The notes under the pieces are model-generated. The model saw nothing but the letters and a program-made list of their open reading frames with translations, was not told where the DNA came from and searched no databases. Source: Tethya wilhelma (lineage: Eukaryota; Porifera; Demospongiae; Tethyida; Tethyidae). From it: a stretch of DNA of 64,000 bases. Numbering within the stretch: the stretch's first letter is position 1; the number at the start of each line of letters is the position of its first letter. Below are positions 1 through 13,959 of the stretch, one piece after another. The stretch is taken from the NCBI GenBank assembly GCA_964030475.1, contig CAXIPT010000001.1:26909015-26973014 (forward strand). Reading direction: 5' to 3'. A program made the position numbers and the translations under genes.

Positions 1-346
1 TTCATATCTACAACTGTCAGCACCCTGGAGATGCCTCTATACTTGACAGTTAACGACCTAGCTATACTGGTTGGTCAAGAGTGAGAAGAGTTTGCAAGCA
101 AAGTCCCCTATACAACAAATGTACGAGGTACCAAGCAGTACTGTCTCATATAGCCACCATTGGAGTGACTGCTCTTGCTTGTTCTTCAACTCTGCTCTCC
201 CGAATCTACGTCTTCAAACACCTCAAGGCTCCAGCAGTCATGAATCATGAGATGCAACATAAGAACATGCACATGCGTACCTCTACCCTTGAGACCACAG
301 AGCTACTCATGCAGGCTCGCCCCCATGATGCTTTGCATCACCCTAG

Positions 347-716
347 TGTTATTTCATTTTATGACTATTCTTTTCTCCTAGGTACTATGATAAGTGCTGT
401 GATATTGGATGGACCTAGTGTCTCTGGCAACACTGTGGAACTCACATGTTATGTGATAGGAGAGGAAGTATTGACAGTTGAATGGCTTCATGATGGTACC
501 CAGATTGGATTAGGTGTGTATTGTATATTTTCATCTGATGATTCTTACCACTTCTTCAAGGATTCGATCTAATTACTACCTCGATCATTTATCTTTGCAA
601 TAGACCATGTCACTACATTCATCAGCACCCTACAACTCACCACAGCTAATAGTGGAGACTATTCTTGTAGAATCGTCAATTCTATGATTCAAGCAAGTAT
701 TATGAACTTAACCTTG
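347..716 (+). repeat. Duplicated Ig-domain exon pair (copy 1; copy 2 at 2370-2718)
   Basis: The two-exon Ig unit and its introns recur at 2370-2718 with high nucleotide identity, including the polypyrimidine tract before the first exon and the small intron inside. Both encode an Ig domain beginning ISAVIL-GPSVSGNTVELTC. Copy 1 lacks the GTGAGT donor found at the end of copy 2. It must use GTATTA at 697, or read on in frame to a TAG at 718-720. Confidence 0.8.
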
Positions 717-3700
717 TCTTAGGGGCATATACATGGTTCAATGGTTCAGTGGAATATCTACCCCTATTATGTAATAACCTTTCCCTTTTATCCCTTCCAG
801 TGTGTAGCTAAGCATGTAGCATGATGCCATACCTATAGAATGTAAACCCATCCAAAGCCGTTTGGAAACTGTAATTCATGCAATCTAAATGTATTGAAGC
901 ACTATCTCCATTGCATCTGAAGACCATCGTGCTTGATGGACACAGGTACTGTCAGTGGGTATAGGTTTCCCAGTATCCTCGTCATTCTATAGACTGTACG
1001 CTAGTGATCAATGGTATGTACCTTGGTTGTTGGAGGAAAATCACCAGGTCAGGTTACAAGATGCACCCTGTTACCTGCAATATTCTTAGAAAGAGCCCTT
1101 TGAAATTCCCTCTGGTATGAGACTTTGAAGGCTTTCGTTGCATGCCCATATGTTGGTGTTGCATGTGTGTTCAAAGTGAAGATTATGCCAAAAATCAAAT
1201 TATTCTTAGTGTGTGGCTTCAGAAGCTTTGTGTTGTCATCAATGTGTGTTTGATGAAGGAGTGTCTGTTTACTTCCTCCATGTTCACTACTAACCAGGCA
1301 ACACACCTTCTGTGGTGCCTTTAGGGCTGTATGTTGTTGACAGTGAGGTGTGTCACTTTAATTTCCTCAATTCTCACATATCAACACACAAGAATTGCAA
1401 TAATAATATCACCATACACTTACTCATGTTATTTGTTGTTGGGGGTTCCTGTTTCATTGTGTACATTGTGTTACCAGATATAGATGCTTTATGGTTGATG
1501 TTTGGTGAGAAGGGGCTGGATTGAAATTTCATTCCTTCTTTCTGTGTCATTCCAGGACTTGGTTGAGTCTTGCAATCAAATATTATTGATGCTGATATAA
1601 TGATAATTGTTTGTAACAAGATTAGTGCTATGTGATGAAAAGGAAAGGATTCCTGAGTTACCATGCTTGTTGTTGATTTAAAGCTCAATGCTTGTAGATG
1701 ATGTCTGCCTCACATGTATGTTGGCAACAAATGTCAAACTGTTTGCACACATTACTTTTGAATATGGAATTATTTTGAATCGTTTGGTGGAGTGTATTCA
1801 ATGATTCTTGTTGATCACTGATAACTTGTTTAGCCATGCAGAATTGAAGTCAAAGAGCATAATAATTATTGTTGTAATTATAGTGATTATTAGTTTATAA
1901 GTGTGCATCTTAAAAATAAATATAACCAGTTATCCTATACTATCTTTTCAGATTTGTCTACTCCAAAACCTCAACTAGAAGAGACTGTGAATGTTAGTTC
2001 AGGAGGATATCTTCTGTTGGACTGCACTACAGGCACATCACATCATCCACATCATGTGAAATGGATAAAAGATAGAAATGTCTTATCAACTTATGAGATT
2101 AGTGAGGTACTAGCTCACACTGCAGCAATAGTAACTGCATGCTTGAATGGTAAGATAATAATGCCAGCTTTGATTATTGTGATGCCCATTTGCAGCTGTC
2201 TGGGGTCATTCTGACCAACTCCAGTCTATTGGTATTCAATGTGAGTGTAGCTACTGCTGGTAGATACCAGTGTATGGGCTATTACTCTAGAGAAGCAGTC
2301 AATGGAACCACAACTTATGATGTAGCCATCACTAATGGTGAGTATTGCCTAAAGATCTCCTATTATTAATGTTATTTCATTTTGTGACTATTCTTTTCTC
2401 CCAGGTACTGTGATAAGTGCTGTGATATTGAATGGACCTAGTGTCTCTGGCAACACTGTGGAACTCACATGTTATGTGATAGGAGAGGAAGTAGTGACAG
2501 TTGAATGGCTTCATGATGGTAACCCACCTCAGATCAGATTAGGTGTGTATTGTATATTTTCATTTGATGATTCTTACCAATTATTAATAACTCATTTATC
2601 TTTGCAATAGACCATGTCACTGCATTCACCAGCACCCTACGACTCACCACAGCTGATAGTGGGGTATATTCTTGTAGAATCATTAATTCCATGATTCAAG
2701 CAAGTATAACAATCATAAGTGAGTATTGTAAAATTATAGTTAAATCTGCATGTTTATGCACAATGATAATGATAATTATTAATACACTTCTAACTCACTT
2801 TGGTATTCATGTATGGCTGAGTTCAGTCCAACATAAAGCTGGAATATCTGTGCTGTTTACGTCAAAATACATTATCATAATCATTTCAGCTTCTCCAAGA
2901 AGTACAGGAGTTGGTCGTATTCGTAAGGACATCACACATCGTGTAATGGATCTTAAAGTTGAACCTAATCCATTTATTAGAAAGCTTCAGTGTGATCTCT
3001 CTCTGCCAGCCTCTCCTTCTACTGTTGTATACTGGTATAAAGATGGAGAGAATGTCACTGATTATTATAATTCAGTTTCTGGGCAGCTGGAGTATAGAGT
3101 AGCAAGAGAAGATGTGGACAGTTTGTTTGGAGTGTACCAGTGCTTTGCTGAGAACAGTGCAGGAGTTGATTACACCATTACTAGAGTACTACCTCGTTGT
3201 AAGTTTAGTGTAAGGGCAATTGACTGGTTGGCCACTCATTCTGTTGTACCATATAATTATACCATGCACTTTTCATGGTGTGTAACTTCATGGTTTTCAA
3301 GGATCAGTTAAGCACTGTCCATGAAAATTGTTCAACAAATATTATAATATTATGTAATCTGAGAGATTTAAATGTCCAAATAGGCACATGTATAATTATA
3401 GCAATAAAAAAATTATAAGCTCAGACTTTTCTGATGATTAAAGTTGTGTGTGATTTTTTTGTAGGTATGGTATGATTTTAGCTTTGAAAAGCCATCATGG
3501 TTTGCTGGCTACACTTTTTTGCTGAGCCTTACCACTATCTAGGTGTAGTTACTAAACCCAGAGCTTTTGTACAATTCTATAAGGTAGCCTCTTAGTTAGC
3601 TTCTAGGTCATACCTCTAGATCAATGCTTATTAATAAGCAGACTCAATTTGATGCAGGGCTCCTTACTTAATTAATTATCATGAGAAAATAACTCCAAAT

Positions 3701-6700
3701 CTGTGCAAATCAAAATTTGATGACAGAAACCTAAGCTCATATAGCACTCTATAATGTTTATCTACTTGCTATGTGGTCACACAATCATTTTGTTATTATC
3801 TGTAGCACTTTTTACATGTTATACTTTATGTAAATATAATACTATTGTTTTTACAGGGTTTGCTAATCCTCCTGGAAATTTCACTTGTATCACTGTTGAT
3901 CAGGATGTTCTAGATAAACCTAAGTTTATTCTCAACTGGGACCGCCCCACCTTTATTGCTGGACTTCCTTCTGAGGCTCAGGCAGAATATCAGCTGATAG
4001 TTAAAACAAATGAAATTGTGGTTACACGTGAATTTCATATTACCACTACGGAGTTTATAGTTGATGATGAGAGTCTAGTTGATGGAAATTACCTGTTTAC
4101 TGTGTTTTTTCAGACAGAAGACAGGGGTGGAGCTAATGCTACCTGTTTAGTATCTGACTCTTACCCAGATAGAAGAAAAAGAGGTATGTAGAAATAACTC
4201 GAGCAACTATTTATGTTGTATAGTTCATCATTATTTTGGTGCTACATGCAGTTGTCAGAGAACTCAATGTGTCTTGTCCTCTTGAGTTGGGTGAATCCAT
4301 TACAGTGGAATGGGATAACCCAGCATGGCCTCCTCCTCCTTTAGGGTCAAGTGCTCTACTGACACCAGTAGTGGACTTCAGATCAGTGTGTCTTAATTAC
4401 AATGGCACCAACTTTTCAGAAGTATGTAAATTTTGTACTTTTGCCTTTGCAAATCTGAATTCCAGAGTTCCTTTTGATTTGTAATTTACTTTACACTAGT
4501 TTTCAGTCTTCCTGGACCCTGATGGTGATGATTTTGGAGTTTTTCTTCAACTTGCAACTGATGTAGTACTACTCTCAACAATCGCTCCATCACCAGGAGC
4601 TGTTTGTCTCTTTGGAGGACATTATAAATTCTCTAGTTTTTTTTTTGCAAAGCAAATAGACTTCACACCTGTGCCATGCATCTTCCCTGGAAATGAGTCA
4701 ACAGGTGAGTTACATGTACATTATGAGTGATATAATTATACAAAACTCATCCTTCTGAATCAGTGCATTAATTACGTGAAATTCACATTTATTTACCATT
4801 CAGATGAGGTTCAACTGAACGTGTCTTGCTCAGACTCAATAGCAGTAGTTGGCTGGTGGTCATCCTCTCTTGTCAACACTACTGATGTTGTTGTAGAGGG
4901 AAATTGTATAACTCCAACTTGGGACCCAGTAAGTATTTGACTTGTAAAATGTACATTACTTAGTGTGCAAAAATTCACAGACTGTTCTAGCAAGCTAACA
5001 AATGCATAAATTATGTTGTTTTCCAGCGTTCTTTGACTAATGTGTCTCTCTCTGGTGGTGAGAGTGCCTCCATCCCTGATCTACCTCACAACAGTGTGTG
5101 TTCATTCCAGGGCACATATCAGTCTGAGTCTGGAGCAACTATTGACCTCGATCCTGTACAGTGCATAGTGGAAGGTAGTAAAGCCATCATTGATTCTTAT
5201 TATGATGATTGTTACCAAAGAGCAGTTTGTTTTCTAGATCTCCACCTTCCTTTCATTCCACTCTCAATTTTTTTGAATATTCAGGAATAGCTACTATAGA
5301 CAGCGCAAACTAGCACTATGGTAGCTAATTTAAATACCTTTTTCATCACCTGCATTCACAAAATGGCGGCATGACCTCCTGTTGCACACACGCTCACATA
5401 TACTCACAACAATAATTTATGACTAATAAAAATATTAAATTATTATACGATTGCCCATGGTAATGTGTGTGCTTAATATTTGCTCTAGGTCCTATACCAA
5501 CCACGCAACCACCAACAACAGAGCAACCAACCACTCTACTACCAAACACACAACTACCAACACCTACTAGTAGTGAACCTCCAAAGACTACTGATGGTAA
5601 GACAATAAGATAAACATTCATTGAGTACATTCAATCAGCACATTAAGTTGACATAATAATTATGTAAAGACTGAGGGTGAATAGTTTCATAAATGCTGTA
5701 TTCCGATGGTGACTCAATAATTGTCATTCAAGCATTTCAGGTCATGGACCCAACACCACATTAATTAATTTTATCAAAATTGTTGCTGGGATTGTGCTAA
5801 GCACAATCAATAATCAACAAGCACTCATAAAATTGTTGAGTAATCTAAAACTACCCTTGCTCAAAAAATAGTTACTAAAATGATACAATTCATTAGCCTA
5901 GAGTAATGAAAATGACAATTAACAAGCCAAAGTATTCTTACTACACTGTACTTGTAGCTGGAAAACAATGCCTCATTAAAAATATTTTGCATGTCATATT
6001 TGCTATTGTTGTGATCAGTCATGTAAACAATATGTAGGTACTAAAAGGAATACCATGGTGGTCTATCCAGTGGTGTTCTCAGTGGTCAGTGTCCTACTGG
6101 TGGGAATCTTTGTCGCTGCTATTATTATTGTCGTGTGCTGTGCAGTACAGTATGTGCGTGAGGTTGAGGAACAAAAAAAGGTGTGTGTGTGTGTGTGTGT
6201 GTGTGTCTGTTAGTGGAAGAGTACTACAGTTCTGCTTACTCAGTAACATAATGATTGCTTTTAAAAAAAAAAATTAATGTCACAATGTAAACCTCCAACA
6301 AAATGCTTGCATTACTTCAAGTAGACAGCATTTGGGGCTAGCAGCCCTCATGCTGTACGTCCCACTTGAAATAATGTAACTATAATGTGTGTGTATTATG
6401 TGTGTGTATAGCTAGCTATATAGAGTGAACTTGAGCTTAACTATTGCTAGCACAGCTTACATTCATGTGACATTGTACATATGCATGTACTGACATGTGC
6501 TGAGCAAACCAAAATACTAAATAGTGCTATATATACACAATGCAGCTGAACAAAGTAGTTCAATTGCATGTTGTATGCTTTTACATGACAATGAATGTAT
6601 ACTTTGTGATAACTTTTTTCAATAAATTTTTATACATTCTCTGCAGAAACGACTGAATCCATGGTCTAAAATGAATGAAATTGACTTCACCGAGTTTGAA

Positions 6701-6913
6701 GTAAGAATAAGTACATGTTAGCAGATGAAGATTCTGTCAGTCTTGTGATTTCTAGTTATTGTTATTTCTCCATAAATCCCTGACTAGAATCACGATAATA
6801 TTGTTATCTTGGCTAGAATTATAATTGACTAATGCCAAAAAGAGCCTCTAAGCTAGTTCAGTGATTGTCGAGCTTTTCCTGAAGGGTTGTAAGAATTTTG
6901 TTGTTGTTGTTGC

Positions 6914-6947
<34 letters not shown>

Positions 6948-7923
6948 ATTATTGATGTTGTAAATACACTTTATAGTATGTTTATACAAGATATTCAGCT
7001 TGCCCATGATTTACATAGTAATCCTTCATTTTACCCATATTATCTTTGACCATGCACACATCCAGGATCCTATTGAACCTGACAACCCACCACTCTACTA
7101 CATCAAAGGCATTGATGAAGACAATGAATCTGTTGTCACTCATGTGGACTACCTCTTTAGGGAAGAGCTAGGCTCCACCACGCTCCACAGTAGCTCACTG
7201 ACCTCTGTTATGAAATCTGTGAACACTCCATCAGCCTCGCAAAATGAACCACTGGTTTTGAATCGATTTCTTGATTACAATTTAACGAAGAGTAGTTCAA
7301 GTACATTTCCAGAACACCTCCAATCAGGTGAATTGGAATTTGATGTTCAAAGCAATATTGACAGCAGCATCCACAGCGAGTCTAGATCCGAGATTCAAGA
7401 AGATAAGCTACACAGCTCTGCTGTGATGACAGAGCCTCCACCCCATCTACAAATTGATCGTGATTTCATTCAACTGGTCAAAGACACGCCAGTTCCAGTA
7501 CATCAGCCTGATTACAAAAACAGTGCTGCCAGCAGTGGATATGGTACCGAATCAGAGACATACTATACCACTCAGTACTTTGAGTCAAGACAGGCAGAAC
7601 TTTCAGAAGTTTGTGAAGAAGAAGAAAGAGAAAGCAAAGAGATGAACAATAAACCTAGCTTGTATGCAAAAGCCTCTTCACTGTCTTCAGATTCAGAAGG
7701 CACTGAAGTTTTAACATCTGAAGCAATTAACATATCAAGTAGTACTCAGAGTTTACCGACACTTGGTTCTTCTGACCGCTGTAGACCACCCATTGCTCGG
7801 CACACTCACAAAGAACTTGATTTCAAACACAGCAATGACTCCAGTGGAAGTGCACCTCTCTATCTTAACTACACTGATGAAGAAGGCTATTTACATCTTG
7901 AATACAGGAAGTCAGACCTTTAA
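382..7923 (+). CDS. Multi-Ig/FN3 single-pass receptor, 5' end missing
   Basis: Sixteen exons join in phase: 382-513, 604-696, 1952-2106, 2196-2337, 2405-2542, 2611-2718, 2890-3198, 3857-4183, 4252-4421, 4500-4704, 4804-4928, 5027-5174, 5489-5596, 6038-6180, 6647-6700, 7066-7923. They encode about 1070 residues to a TAA stop. Order: Ig (exons 1-2, YSCRIVN), Ig (3-4, RYQCMGYY), Ig (5-6, YSCRIIN), Ig (7, VYQCFAENSAG), an FN3-like domain (8), further Cys-containing FN3-like modules (9-12), a Thr/Pro stalk (13), and a TM helix (14, VVFSVVSVLLVGIFVAAIII) followed by a cytoplasmic tail of about 300 residues. The tail is acidic, Ser-rich and carries many tyrosines, including YLHL (YxxL) 11 residues from the end. 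Ig modules are bounded by phase-1 introns, as is usual for shuffled extracellular modules. The signal peptide must lie upstream of the window. Likely an adhesion or recognition receptor; the ligand is unknown. Confidence 0.8.
6181..6206. repeat. (GT)n microsatellite at a splice donor
   Basis: A GT dinucleotide run directly follows the TM exon of the multi-Ig receptor, so the donor GT is the first unit of the repeat. Confidence 0.85.
6899..6948. repeat. (GTT)n microsatellite
   Basis: About 16 GTT/TTG units, one interrupted by GCTG, in the intron before the last exon of the multi-Ig receptor. Confidence 0.85.
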
Positions 7924-9355
7924 TATCTGAACTCTCAATCGAATCAGGTTCATGTTCATCATATTTACAATAATTTATTATTTATTTTTAATACAGTCCG
8001 TCAATTTTTTTGTATTAGTTTTTTGAAGTTTCAAGTGCCAGCAAAAATTTCAGTATCACCATTCAAACTCAATGAATTGTTTATTGTGAAAGCATTAAAT
8101 CAATGCACAATTTTATTTATTTGTTAGAGAGAGCAGACGCAATATTATACACACGTAGCTCCAACATTACTACTTTGGATCTCGATTAGTTAGTACTGCA
8201 ACATGCATATGGCTCATGCATGCCTGTGGTCACTGTATATCACTATAAGACTAGCATGTCATGGCCATCATGCATGCATGCAGTATATAACTGTTTGGAC
8301 AAGCACATGCATGATTTCGTACAGATTAACACAAAACAGTAACTATGGTTTGTAGCTACTGATTCTGATCATGTTAATACTGATAGGAATCGTTAACTGA
8401 TTGAGACAACATCTAATGTCATTCAACGTACTACACTAAGCATGATTTCAGGACATACTGCATGCCAGTGCATGGGTCATAAGTTAACAATAGTACTAGT
8501 GCTACTCTACCCTGGATCAATATGTACTCTAGAACAAGTTGGGAGCTGCATGGAGTGTAAGGTAGCAGTCAGAAGATCGACTGATTATGAGAAAATTAAT
8601 TAAGACTTATAGTACGTGCTTATGGTTGACGTGGTAAATAATTGATAAGAATGTTTTCTTAAAGTGAACTCTGTGCTTATTTTGAAGTGAGTACATGATG
8701 TGACAAAATTATCTGTTATTATTCATTGATTCCTAGAACAGTAACCATTTGAATTGGTAATGGAAATCATTTTGTTTCATATAACCGATTCATAGATTAG
8801 AGATGAACTTCATTGAATATTAACTTTAATCATTACATATCTACTATTGAAGTCAAAGTCACTCCAAATTCCTTTCTGTAATATGAATATTATCATTATC
8901 CCATCAAAATGCCATAAAGGACACAATATGTCATACAAGAACTGTTTTGAAGCTTGTTGTGATCTCAGTGATGTAACTTTCCATCCATCTGAAGTTCTAA
9001 GATAGGCATGATCATTGTGGGTTGATATAGTCAGTCAGACTCAAAAACTTTAGCATACTGTCCCAAGCTTATAAGGGTTGTTTCTTACTCACTGCTTCAT
9101 TAGTATACACCCAGAAGCAGCAGCATCTAGCTATACACATTATCTAGTTGTAAGTACATGTTGAGACATCAGAGATGATATATAATGATGTAGAGATGAT
9201 GTATGTAGCAATTACTTGATGCAAATAATACCTAACTGGTGTACGTACTACCCACTGATTTATCACGACAATAATCCGAGGTTAGAGGTTAACATATTAT
9301 ACTGAAGCATACATTTATCTACTATTACCATCATTACATATGTTTATCTGTGCAG
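7924..9355. other. Intergenic, nothing recognised
   Basis: AT-rich sequence between the multi-Ig receptor stop and the first fragment of the single-Ig receptor family. No exon with matching splice phases was found on either strand. Confidence 0.6.
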
Positions 9356-9427
9356 TTCAGCCAGAACCTGGCTTACGTATACTCAGTGCTGTGTGTGATC
9401 TAGAAGGAGGTATGTATTACCAGTATG
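9356..9427 (+). pseudogene. Orphan copy of single-Ig receptor exon 2
   Basis: After an acceptor (TGTGCAG) the sequence reads VQPEPGLRILSAVCDLEGG, matching exon 2 of copies B (10519) and C (14650). Homology stops after about 70 nt at YYQY, before the rest of that exon. No signal-peptide exon or later exons are attached, so this is a truncated remnant of another family member. Confidence 0.75.
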
Positions 9428-9719
9428 TATGTAGCAATTTCTTGTACTCCAAGAACTGAAAGCAATTAAAGGGGAAAAAATAATCACAATTTTATTATAG
9501 GCTATGGGAAATAATCTCCTCAGTGTAGTGATCACCCCTAAATAAATAATAAAAACAACGAAAAACTGACTAATTTGACAATTATTTTTACAAAGAATTA
9601 AAGTTCCAACAAAAACAAAACATGAAACTATTCATGGTAGCTATTATGTAATAATTATCACCCTTATTATATACACAGCAGCATGAGAGCATAAGGTGAC
9701 TGCACATGTACAGTACCAC

Positions 9720-9793
9720 TCCAGCCCCTCCCCCTTAGATACAATCATCAAGAGAAAGGCGAGTCGTTCAAGAAGGAAAGGATTTCTTCGACT
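9720..9793 (+). promoter_or_regulatory. Conserved 5' leader exon, copy B
   Basis: A block starting CAGCCCCTCCCCC and ending GGATTTCTTCGACT, then donor GTAAGTGT, recurs before copies B, C (ending 14033) and D (ending 27449). It contains no long ORF and sits about 0.4-0.5 kb upstream of the initiator-ATG exon. It is best read as a non-coding first exon plus core promoter. The transcription start is not visible. Confidence 0.5.
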
Positions 9794-10261
9794 GTAAGTG
9801 TATTGTGTCGCTCGAAGAGTCACTGTATACGTACGCCTAACATTTTGTATGGCATTGAATTGTGTGTTCTAGTATACATAGAGTCACGTAAAAGTAGTTG
9901 GATAGTGTGAAATTCACAATTCTAATACTGTTGGTGACAGATTTTTTTGTAGTTGTACTGTAAACACTAGCCGACTTGTTGATTCATTTGGTACTAGATA
10001 CCTGAAAATACCTGTGAGAATAACTTTTGGGTTATTTTTTTGGGAACGTGACATATAAGATCTACATGTCAGTACATCAATGGTAAAGAATGACTTGACA
10101 TAATAATGTTATATCTTGAATCATGTTGTTGAGAAACTGTATACTGTAGTTTACCAAAAGATAACTGTGATTCTTTACATGTGCTGTATTTTCCTCTACT
10201 GTATCCAGAAATATAAACCCAGAAAGAAGCATAATAATAATAATAATCAATCACTTCCCAA

Positions 10262-13200
10262 ATGGTGGCTACCATTGTACTACTTGTGGTTACAGTTATC
10301 TTTGTAACTCAATTCAAGTTCTCCAAAGCCAATGACAATCGAATCGATTGTGATGGATACCAAGGTTAGCATAAATTATAATGCCTAGCAGGTGTACGTA
10401 CTACCCACTGATTTATCACCACAAACAATAATCCGAGGTTTAAGGTTAACATACTGAAGTATACATTAACTATTATGTATCTACTATTACCATCACAATA
10501 AAATGTTTATCCGTGCAGTTCAGCCAGAACCTGACTTACATATAGTCAGAGCAGTGTGTGATCTAGAAGGAGGTGTGTATTACCAGTGTCAGAGAAACCA
10601 CCCCAATGTGGGGGGCTTCCAGATTGACTACAACTGTAGTGTGACTAATAGTGACATGGTAAGTGAATGCATGACATGTGCCTTTTCTAGCAACTAAGGC
10701 TGGCTGATTGATTTTAGCTATCACCAATCAGCATCAGGTCAGCCACCTCTATGAATGAAATTACTGCAGTTTAGTTGACACTGGAGCATGCATTAACTGA
10801 ATATGTAGACACACACCTCTCAATGCAGTCAGAGTTGTAGAATGCAGCCATTGAGTTCACATAGAATAATATTATATTAGCTATCTGTTGAGATTTGATG
10901 TAGTATAGTTTCACCCAGTCTTCCATTTGCATGTAAATTTAACGCAAACAATTTTAACATGAAAACTTTGTGTACTTTCAATGCTATTTACAGAGTATAG
11001 CAGACTCTAACCCCCCCATTTACCCACACTGGTGCTGGTACTGGATATGAAGTGACTTTACCAAACAATGGCAGTGGGTATTCTTGTTCAATTGGAGGAT
11101 GCTATTCTAGTGAAGGGACAGACCGCACATTTTATAAGATACCTCCCGTTACTTGCACTGGCAGTATGGTTGCAGCTACCATTGCTCCAAATAGTACCAT
11201 TGGGTCAATAGCTACTTCCACAACCTTCAAAACCCTCACTTCACTTCAGCCTACATCCTCTCCTGTGGAGACACACACTAACAATGATTTACCAGACAGT
11301 ACAAAAGGTATGCTTGTCTGGTTCACAAAGATATTTGTGTGAAAAGCTAGTCTCATATAGCCAGCCCCTCTCTAGTATTTGCTCCGCCCCAAAATTAATT
11401 AGAGAGGGGCTGGCTACACGACACTATAAAAAGTATAGCATGATAACTTGTATGAATAATTTTTACCGTCTAACTGGAAATATTGACAGTCAAAAAATTT
11501 GACCATTTGCTCCACAGAACATGAAAAATATGTAATAATATTGATAAATTTAAATTTGATGATTTCCCTGTGGGCATAGTACATTCATATACAGCACCCA
11601 AAATATCAGTGGATTTAAATTTGACAATTCAGAGTTTGACCGTCAAACTGTCAAGTCCTCATCAATATTTCTGGCTAAACAGTAATCAGAAGAGGTTGCC
11701 TGATTATGATTATCATTTTTTTCATACAGGTATCATTGCTGGAGTTAGCATTGGAGGGACAATACTAGTACTAGTTGTGGTTGTGGCTTCTACCATTTTA
11801 TGTCTCAAGAAGCATAAATCAAGGTATGCAAGTGAAATTTGGTGAACACCCACCTATATACTTCATGTTAACAAGAAACAATCCATAATATGGCTACAGA
11901 GACCAGGCCCTATGTATGCCTTTTGTGAAGGACCAGACGTGATAGAGCATCTCAAACTCTCTATCCTAGGCCAGCATGATATTCTTATCACTGTCACATA
12001 CCGCATGTCTTGACTCAACTGCCTCACCAGTGGCATGTTACGAATGCTCATTCACATTGATGTCATTGAAACTTCAAAGCACTCACATAATATAGCCCAG
12101 CCCACCCTACCTATGCTTTGCATGTGCCTAGTATAGTATTAAAGTACTATCATAAGGAAAAGTCTGCATAAGAAAAATTAAACAGATCAACTCGACTAGA
12201 TCATCACCAATTGTAATGCAATGTGTAGGGTCCCAGGCCTGATGGACACACAATGGAAATTATTTATAATTATATTATAATTATTTTTTACAATAACAAT
12301 AATTACTATCATCTTGTTATTACTCTTCAGTTCAAAGAAAAACAGTCTATCAGTTGAGAAAGAATTGGCCGTTGTAAGTATGCATGAATCAAATCAGTAC
12401 CGTATAGCGAGAAAGTGTCAAACATTTGCGGATGTCTCTAGTCAAACATTTTTGCATTTTAACTTTGGTGTATGAGCTGTGTGAGCTCATGATATGTATA
12501 AGTTACGGAGAATTTCATGGATAAAACTTTCACAGATGGATCATGATATATCTGCAAATAGTGTAAAAGTTAAACACTGCGAAACTTTCACGCTAAAATA
12601 TTATGGTATGTTACACACCATTTTTAAAATCTCATTCTACTAACAGGCAGAGCCAGTTAGGGTAGACTTAACTCAACCAGACTGGAAGGAAGATGAAAAG
12701 ACAATTTTTGACCCCCCTGAGAACATTGTGGAACTCAATCACAGCCCAGGACCAAAACTCAAGGTATTACGGTATAATTTATGTGTCAATTAGATCATTT
12801 TGGCTCATGATCAGTTGAAACATATATAATAATTGTTTGTAATGCTAATTTCTTCGAAATTATTTGATGTAAATTACATTTCTTATGAAGCAAAAAGTGT
12901 AATGCTAGTTTTGCTATACTCAATCTCTACATACACCATATATTAGGCTGTGCATACTCCGGGCATGCTGGAGTCTGACACTTCCAGTACTGTAACATCT
13001 GAAAGGGGTAGTCACAATTCTGGTGACTACTTGGAACCACCAAGCGATATTGATAGTGAAAATAGTTTACGTGGAAATGAAGGACATTTGCAATTGAAGA
13101 CTGAAGAGGACACAACCCCTGGTACCATTTCTGACGCTTCAATAAAGCTAGACCTACTTAATAAGAGCACCCAAGAGGCTGATTCTGCTGGTTTCTATGG

Positions 13201-13447
13201 CAACTACCCTAAAACCATAGAGGGTTCCAGTGAGCAGGTTGTACCTCCACAGCAAGACCAGACAGAGTCTCTCACTCACAACATACCCTGCAGTAATCCT
13301 CTTCTTGATCAAGACCACAGACTTAGTGATTTCTTCTTGGCAAGTTCAGATCCATCATCACTAGTGTACAGGCAGGATAACACTGGTGGCAGTTCATCAG
13401 CAGGCTATGTAACAATGGATGGAAATCAAATAATTACAAGTGTGTGA
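10262..13447 (+). CDS. Single-Ig receptor, copy B (frameshifted)
   Basis: Seven exons: 10262-10364, 10519-10658, 10994-11307, 11730-11823, 12331-12373, 12647-12763, 12947-13447. Exon 1 is a signal peptide (MVATIVLLVVTVIFVTQF). Exons 2-3 form a Cys-rich, Ig-like ectodomain with GYSCSIGGC, then a Ser/Thr stalk. Exon 4 is the TM helix (GGTILVLVVVVASTILCL). Exons 5-7 encode an acidic tail with GDYLEP, YVTM and the C-terminus ITSV. The exon sum is 1312 nt, one base too many. The extra base sits in a C7 run (11011-11017) in exon 3, where copy C keeps frame. Without it the product would be about 436 residues. Either a null allele or pseudogene, or a sequencing error. YxxM is the known SH2 consensus of PI3-kinase p85 and T-x-V a class I PDZ ligand; their use here is inferred. 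Confidence 0.75.
11358..11416. repeat. Fold-back element
   Basis: A perfect 16-nt inverted repeat (TAGCCAGCCCCTCTCT and its complement) around a 27-nt loop, in an intron of copy B. Similar C-rich/G-rich fold-backs occur at 31435 and 53114. Confidence 0.7.
12398..12607. mobile_element. MITE, TACCGTATAGC family, diverged copy
   Basis: Begins TACCGTATAGCGAGAAAG and ends with a diverged complement (CTTTCACGCTAAAATATTATGGTA). About 210 bp in an intron of copy B. The related copies at 16728 and 25969 have better-preserved ends. Confidence 0.6.
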
Positions 13448-13959
13448 CAGTCGATAGCTGTGTTTGTGTTTGGCTCACTACAGTAAAAAGTACATTTGTG
13501 TTTTTAAAGTCTGTCTGCATATTGTTGACAATAATTTTTATTGTTCAAGTCTTTGTTTATTATACTATGCTTGATATAATTATACGTAAAATTGTATCTG
13601 GGGCTTACTGTTTTTCCAATCAGGAAATCAACAATACAAGTCAGCTAGTTATAAAAATATATGAAGGGGCAGAGTTTTAAAAAAAAACTAATGAAACAAG
13701 GCAAGACTCCAAATTGTGTTTTACCCAGCTATGTTTCATATGCATGGAGAGATACCAAACACAATAGTACAGTCTTACATATAAACTGGTGTTCTATTGT
13801 TGGGGTGGGGGTGAGGTGAGGATTGAGGTTTCAACAAGAAAGGAACCACCAGAATTTATTCATAGCACATGGTGTGGTTCAATCACATTACCATGTACTT
13901 CCGTGTCCGTATGACTTGTCTAACAGGTGTTCCCACATGTTTATTAACATGCACGCAGA

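Noticed and set aside
81..381. Open frame leading into the first Ig exon
   Set aside because: Reads through an intron: the Ig exon has its own acceptor at 381 matching copy 2. Residues before it have no Ig or signal-peptide features.
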